DNA from: Acidobacteriota bacterium
GTDB lineage: Bacteria > Acidobacteriota > Terriglobia > Acidiferrales > UBA7541
Assembly: GCA_003223325.1 (NCBI GenBank)
Contig: QHYS01000053.1
Coordinates: 5,257 to 50,512 of the forward strand
DNA length: 45,256 nucleotides
Reading direction: 5' to 3'
Shown here one piece after another: positions 43,901 through 45,256 of this stretch. Both the position numbers and the translations under genes were made by a program. The notes beneath the pieces were generated by a model. That model ran no database searches. It had not been told where the DNA came from and saw nothing but the letters and a program-made list of their open reading frames with translations. Each line of letters begins with the position of its first letter. Position 1 is the first letter of the stretch.

Positions 43901-44269
43901 ACGGCACCGTCGCAAGCCTTCTATAACGCGAATTGCGACCCGACGGTCGGCAACCCCGCCCTCCTCGAATGTTTTAACCTTCGGGGCAATGCCGGCCGCA
44001 ATATCATCCATGGACCGGGGCTGGAGAATCTAGATTTCTCGGTGTTCAAGGACAACTCCATCAGGCGCATCTCCGAGAACTTCAATATTCAGTTCCGTGC
44101 GGAGTTCTTTAGTATTCTGAATCGGCCCAACTTCGGGATACCGAACATATCGAGCGGAGAAGCCGACATCTTTGATGCAACCGGAACGCCGATTAGCACC
44201 GTAGGGAAGTTAACTACGACAACTACCGACGCCCGGGAGATCCAGTTTGCACTGAAGCTAATTTGGTGA
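40952..44269 (+). CDS. Oar-type TonB-dependent receptor with carboxypeptidase-regulatory domain
   Basis: A 1105-residue outer-membrane receptor with GGAGG five bases before the ATG. The signal peptide ends LLSASVRAQ (residue 33). Residues 38-120 form the Ig-like regulatory fold (LSGTVTDASGAVVPQAQISI, GFYSAPNLLPGGYEVSASAP). The plug follows (ELPLNGRSWSDLATLQPSV, then EYGKTAGGVINAITRSGTNQ). The long barrel ends IQFALKLIW with a terminal Trp. Architecture equals that of the receptor near 12 kb, though the two differ in most of the barrel, so they are paralogues rather than a recent duplication. It should import an unknown large substrate with TonB-ExbBD energy. No periplasmic partner is encoded nearby. 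Confidence 0.9.
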   Translation: MIFPKAWGKIGVGLLTWGSLGLALLLSASVRAQVTGAILSGTVTDASGAVVPQAQISIKNVATGVNTSVKSDAAGFYSAPNLLPGGYEVSASAPGFSTEVQNAVTLTVGAQQVLNFALRVGQVTQRVQVTGEAPNVELASSAISAVVSSSTVVELPLNGRSWSDLATLQPSVTALTTQWRSTTTVDRGLRGFGAEVSISGARPQQNNYRLDGISMNDYGNGGPGNVLGGNTGVDAIQEFSVLTTNYSAEYGKTAGGVINAITRSGTNQFHGSAYEFLRNSALDARNFFDVGGVPPFKRNQFGGSAGGPIQKDRTFVFGDYEAVRQSKGVSVLDIVPSAAARAGNLCSVPSTPTACSPNTVAVDASAQKYLPLYPLPDGGLAPGGNGDTGFFTFAGNQAVKENFVTSRVDHKFSEKDSLSGSFMFDKTPFTAPDTMNDVLKSSLTLLQLYSVEETHIFSPNLVNTIRGGFNRVSADVFVSLSAINPAAADPSLSAQPGRDAASVIIGGGLTQFPAGLNAASQNLIRWNSFQGYDDAFLTRGTHSLKFGGAVERMQMNRLSGSFPGGIFTFSTLTNFLTNNPKQFQSGIASTITPRGYRQTLFGAYFQDDWRWRPNVTLNLGIRYEMVTVPTEAQNKLSNLINLTDPTPHLGSPLFINPTLRNFEPRVGFAWDPFKNGKTAVRGGFGLFDSLPLPYEISTDGNSTPFFLKGTIKAPRLPPGSFFAGAAPLLAANGKQQVGYYEQHPRRTYVMQWNLNVQREITRSLTALVGYVGSHGVHLPFVVDDIDMIIPTKTSAGVLWPSPIGSGIKINPNFGAINGVFWKGNSVYDALAIGITKRMSHGVQFQTSYTWGKSIDSNSATQQGDQFTNGITSLDWFNPSLTRGLSDYNIPRTLVINATWQVPTLKSLSGPAAWAVSGWRLGGIFKVSDGEPWTPTWGTGGDPQGIGNSDDYAFPNRLTGPGCNTLVNPGNPDNYIKTLCFAIPTAPSQAFYNANCDPTVGNPALLECFNLRGNAGRNIIHGPGLENLDFSVFKDNSIRRISENFNIQFRAEFFSILNRPNFGIPNISSGEADIFDATGTPISTVGKLTTTTTDAREIQFALKLIW

Positions 44270-44388
44270 TTCCATATCCAAGTGCAGAATCCCTGCTGCT
44301 TTCCTGCCAGCATCGAGGGGAGAAAGACCTTGCTTAATGTTCTCTACTCCGTGTTGGGTGTAGAGAACAAGGTGACGTAGCGGGGCAT
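44270..44388 (-). pseudogene. GYD-domain protein, frameshifted N-terminal fragment
   Basis: ATG 44388, with GGAGGAG upstream, opens MPRYVTLFS and hits a stop after 14 codons. One base shifted, the sequence continues YTQHGVENIKQGLSPLDAGR, the conserved first helix of GYD-domain proteins (small ferredoxin-like fold, role unknown). The rest of the domain is missing because the frame meets the end of the TonB receptor gene. A one-base loss plus truncation makes it nonfunctional. Confidence 0.5.
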
Positions 44389-44516
44389 AATCGCTCCTCC
44401 CTCGCACGTTAAAATGAATTCCGATTGGGGACTTTCGGTTCGAAGGATTGTACGCTTCCGCGATGCGGGACACAGCGATTTTGCCCGCACAGCCGGGCTC
44501 AGCGTGAAAGCCGATG

Positions 44517-44983
44517 TTATTCGCTAGTACGATGAACGGCGTGCACGACGCTTCGCCACGTCCCGTTTTGCTTAACGTAAACGGTAACCGCTACCGTGGG
44601 GTTAGACGTCACTTTACCGTTTAAGTCGAAGTCTTGGATGTGCTTTGCCGTTACGACGGCCAGTTTTCCATTATCGTAGACGTGAACCTTTACATCTTCC
44701 TCTTTCAAAGAGACTATTTTCCTCTGAGCAGCGCGCGCGGCCTTGACACGTTGAGCTTTAGTCAGGAGCTGGCCATTTGTCATAAGGACGAGACCGTCGG
44801 CATCGTTACTCTCATAATACTCGGCAGCGGCGTCGTTGCTTTTCAACGAGGCCGTGACCACTCGTCCTCAAGCTTAAGGACCTCTTTCTTTGTTTTCTCG
44901 GCTGCGGGTCCTGTGATTTCTTGTGCTTTCGCAAAGCCAATCACGGAAAAAGCCAACACCATAGATAACAGAATTCTTTGCAC
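44517..44983 (-). pseudogene. Exported NTF2/DUF4440-like protein with a frameshift
   Basis: The probable start is GTG 44983 after AAAGGGG, giving a signal peptide (ILLSMVLAFSVIGFAKAQ) and then KKEVLKLEDEWSR. One base later the frame breaks: restoring a single G near 44852 joins it to ASLKSNDAAAEYYESNDADG and onward to TVYVKQNGTWRSVVHAVHR at the end. Joined, the protein would be about 155 residues with the cone-shaped NTF2-like fold of DUF4440/SnoaL-like proteins, which bind small molecules or act as steroid-isomerase-like enzymes. The single-base lesion may be real or an assembly error. If it is real, only a shortened product could be made. Confidence 0.65.
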
Positions 44984-45163
44984 TACTTTGTTCCCCTTTT
45001 TAAAAGATCCAACGTAAATTTACTGCTGCCCTTCCCTCACCTGAACTCTTGCAACGCGCCCAAAGCTCTCAATACAGGTGCACGTCGAAAACCTATGGGC
45101 TTTTACCTACTGAATCTCGTATAATACAGTGACAAAGAAAAGCATATCCTCTATACTGACGGT

Positions 45164-45256
45164 ATGCATACACATCCTTCTCCTCGACGAGATTTTGAAG
45201 GCATGGAACATCGACGGAAACGAGCAGCCCGCTTGTTTGCTGCTGGCCGGCTGATT
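45164..45256 (+). CDS. IS630-type transposase, N-terminal part
   Basis: The frame runs off the right edge. MHTHPSPRRDFEGMEHRRKR, then AARLFAAGRLI, matches the opening of IS630-family transposases or their helix-turn-helix domain, which continues with a Q-EVAR-LGVS helix in relatives. TATAAT at 45120-45125 could be the -10 box of its promoter. Only 31 codons are visible, so completeness cannot be judged. Confidence 0.6.
   Translation, partial: MHTHPSPRRDFEGMEHRRKRAARLFAAGRLI

Overview
The window looks like a chromosomal segment of an acidobacterium (phylum Acidobacteriota), probably a soil lineage. This is inferred from two very large Oar-type TonB-dependent receptors with an N-terminal carboxypeptidase-regulatory-like domain, a DUF6152 protein, several secreted proteins of acidobacterial type, mid-50s GC content and frequent GTG/TTG starts. 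No complete rRNA, tRNA or CRISPR array was found.

Layout. 1-3.2 kb: the end of a CapA-type phosphoesterase gene, an outer-membrane barrel protein, an IS110-family left-end relic and a saccharopine-dehydrogenase-like oxidoreductase. 3.4-13.9 kb, minus strand: a VOC-fold protein, an exported amidase, an ABC-F ATPase, an exported M28-like peptidase and a TonB-dependent receptor. 14.1-17.3 kb: a molybdate locus, modA-modB-modC, preceded by a decayed HTH-Mop regulator. 17.3-19.4 kb: a graveyard of gene ends (di-haem peroxidase, 2Fe-2S protein, membrane protein) around one intact membrane protein. 19.5-23.9 kb: an RND efflux adaptor and pump. 24.2-26.0 kb: a secreted protein of unknown role and a DinB-fold protein. 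26.4-29.1 kb: a quinone/aromatic detoxification group (ring-cleaving dioxygenase, MhqD-type hydrolase, quinone oxidoreductase). 29.2-29.5 kb: an antitoxin start with its palindromic operator, cut by an IS3-type relic. 29.5-30.9 kb: two exported proteins.

31.0-37.3 kb is the accessory core: a zinc-ribbon protein, a SpoIIE-type phosphatase with an eroded 5' half, its STAS partner, a tyrosine-integrase C-terminus and a broken SNF2/RapA-type helicase. It is punctuated by two degenerate 3' halves of tRNA-Arg(CCU), with a third copy at 10.3 kb. These look like old attachment sites of integrative elements. The helicase lacks its second RecA domain, carries a one-base frameshift and runs directly into the integrase fragment.

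37.8-45.3 kb: a second IS110-like end, a YVTN propeller protein, an amidohydrolase lacking two metal ligands, the second TonB receptor, two frameshifted short genes and the start of an IS630-type transposase.

The intact modules are molybdate uptake, drug or solvent efflux, quinone detoxification and TonB-dependent uptake. What stands out is decay: at least eight gene relics, several differing from an intact frame by one base. Some of these could be assembly errors if this is a metagenome-derived contig. No intact new defence system is visible. The best leads are the remains of an integrase/helicase island at tRNA-like attachment sites, and the paired IS110 ends that share a conserved hairpin.
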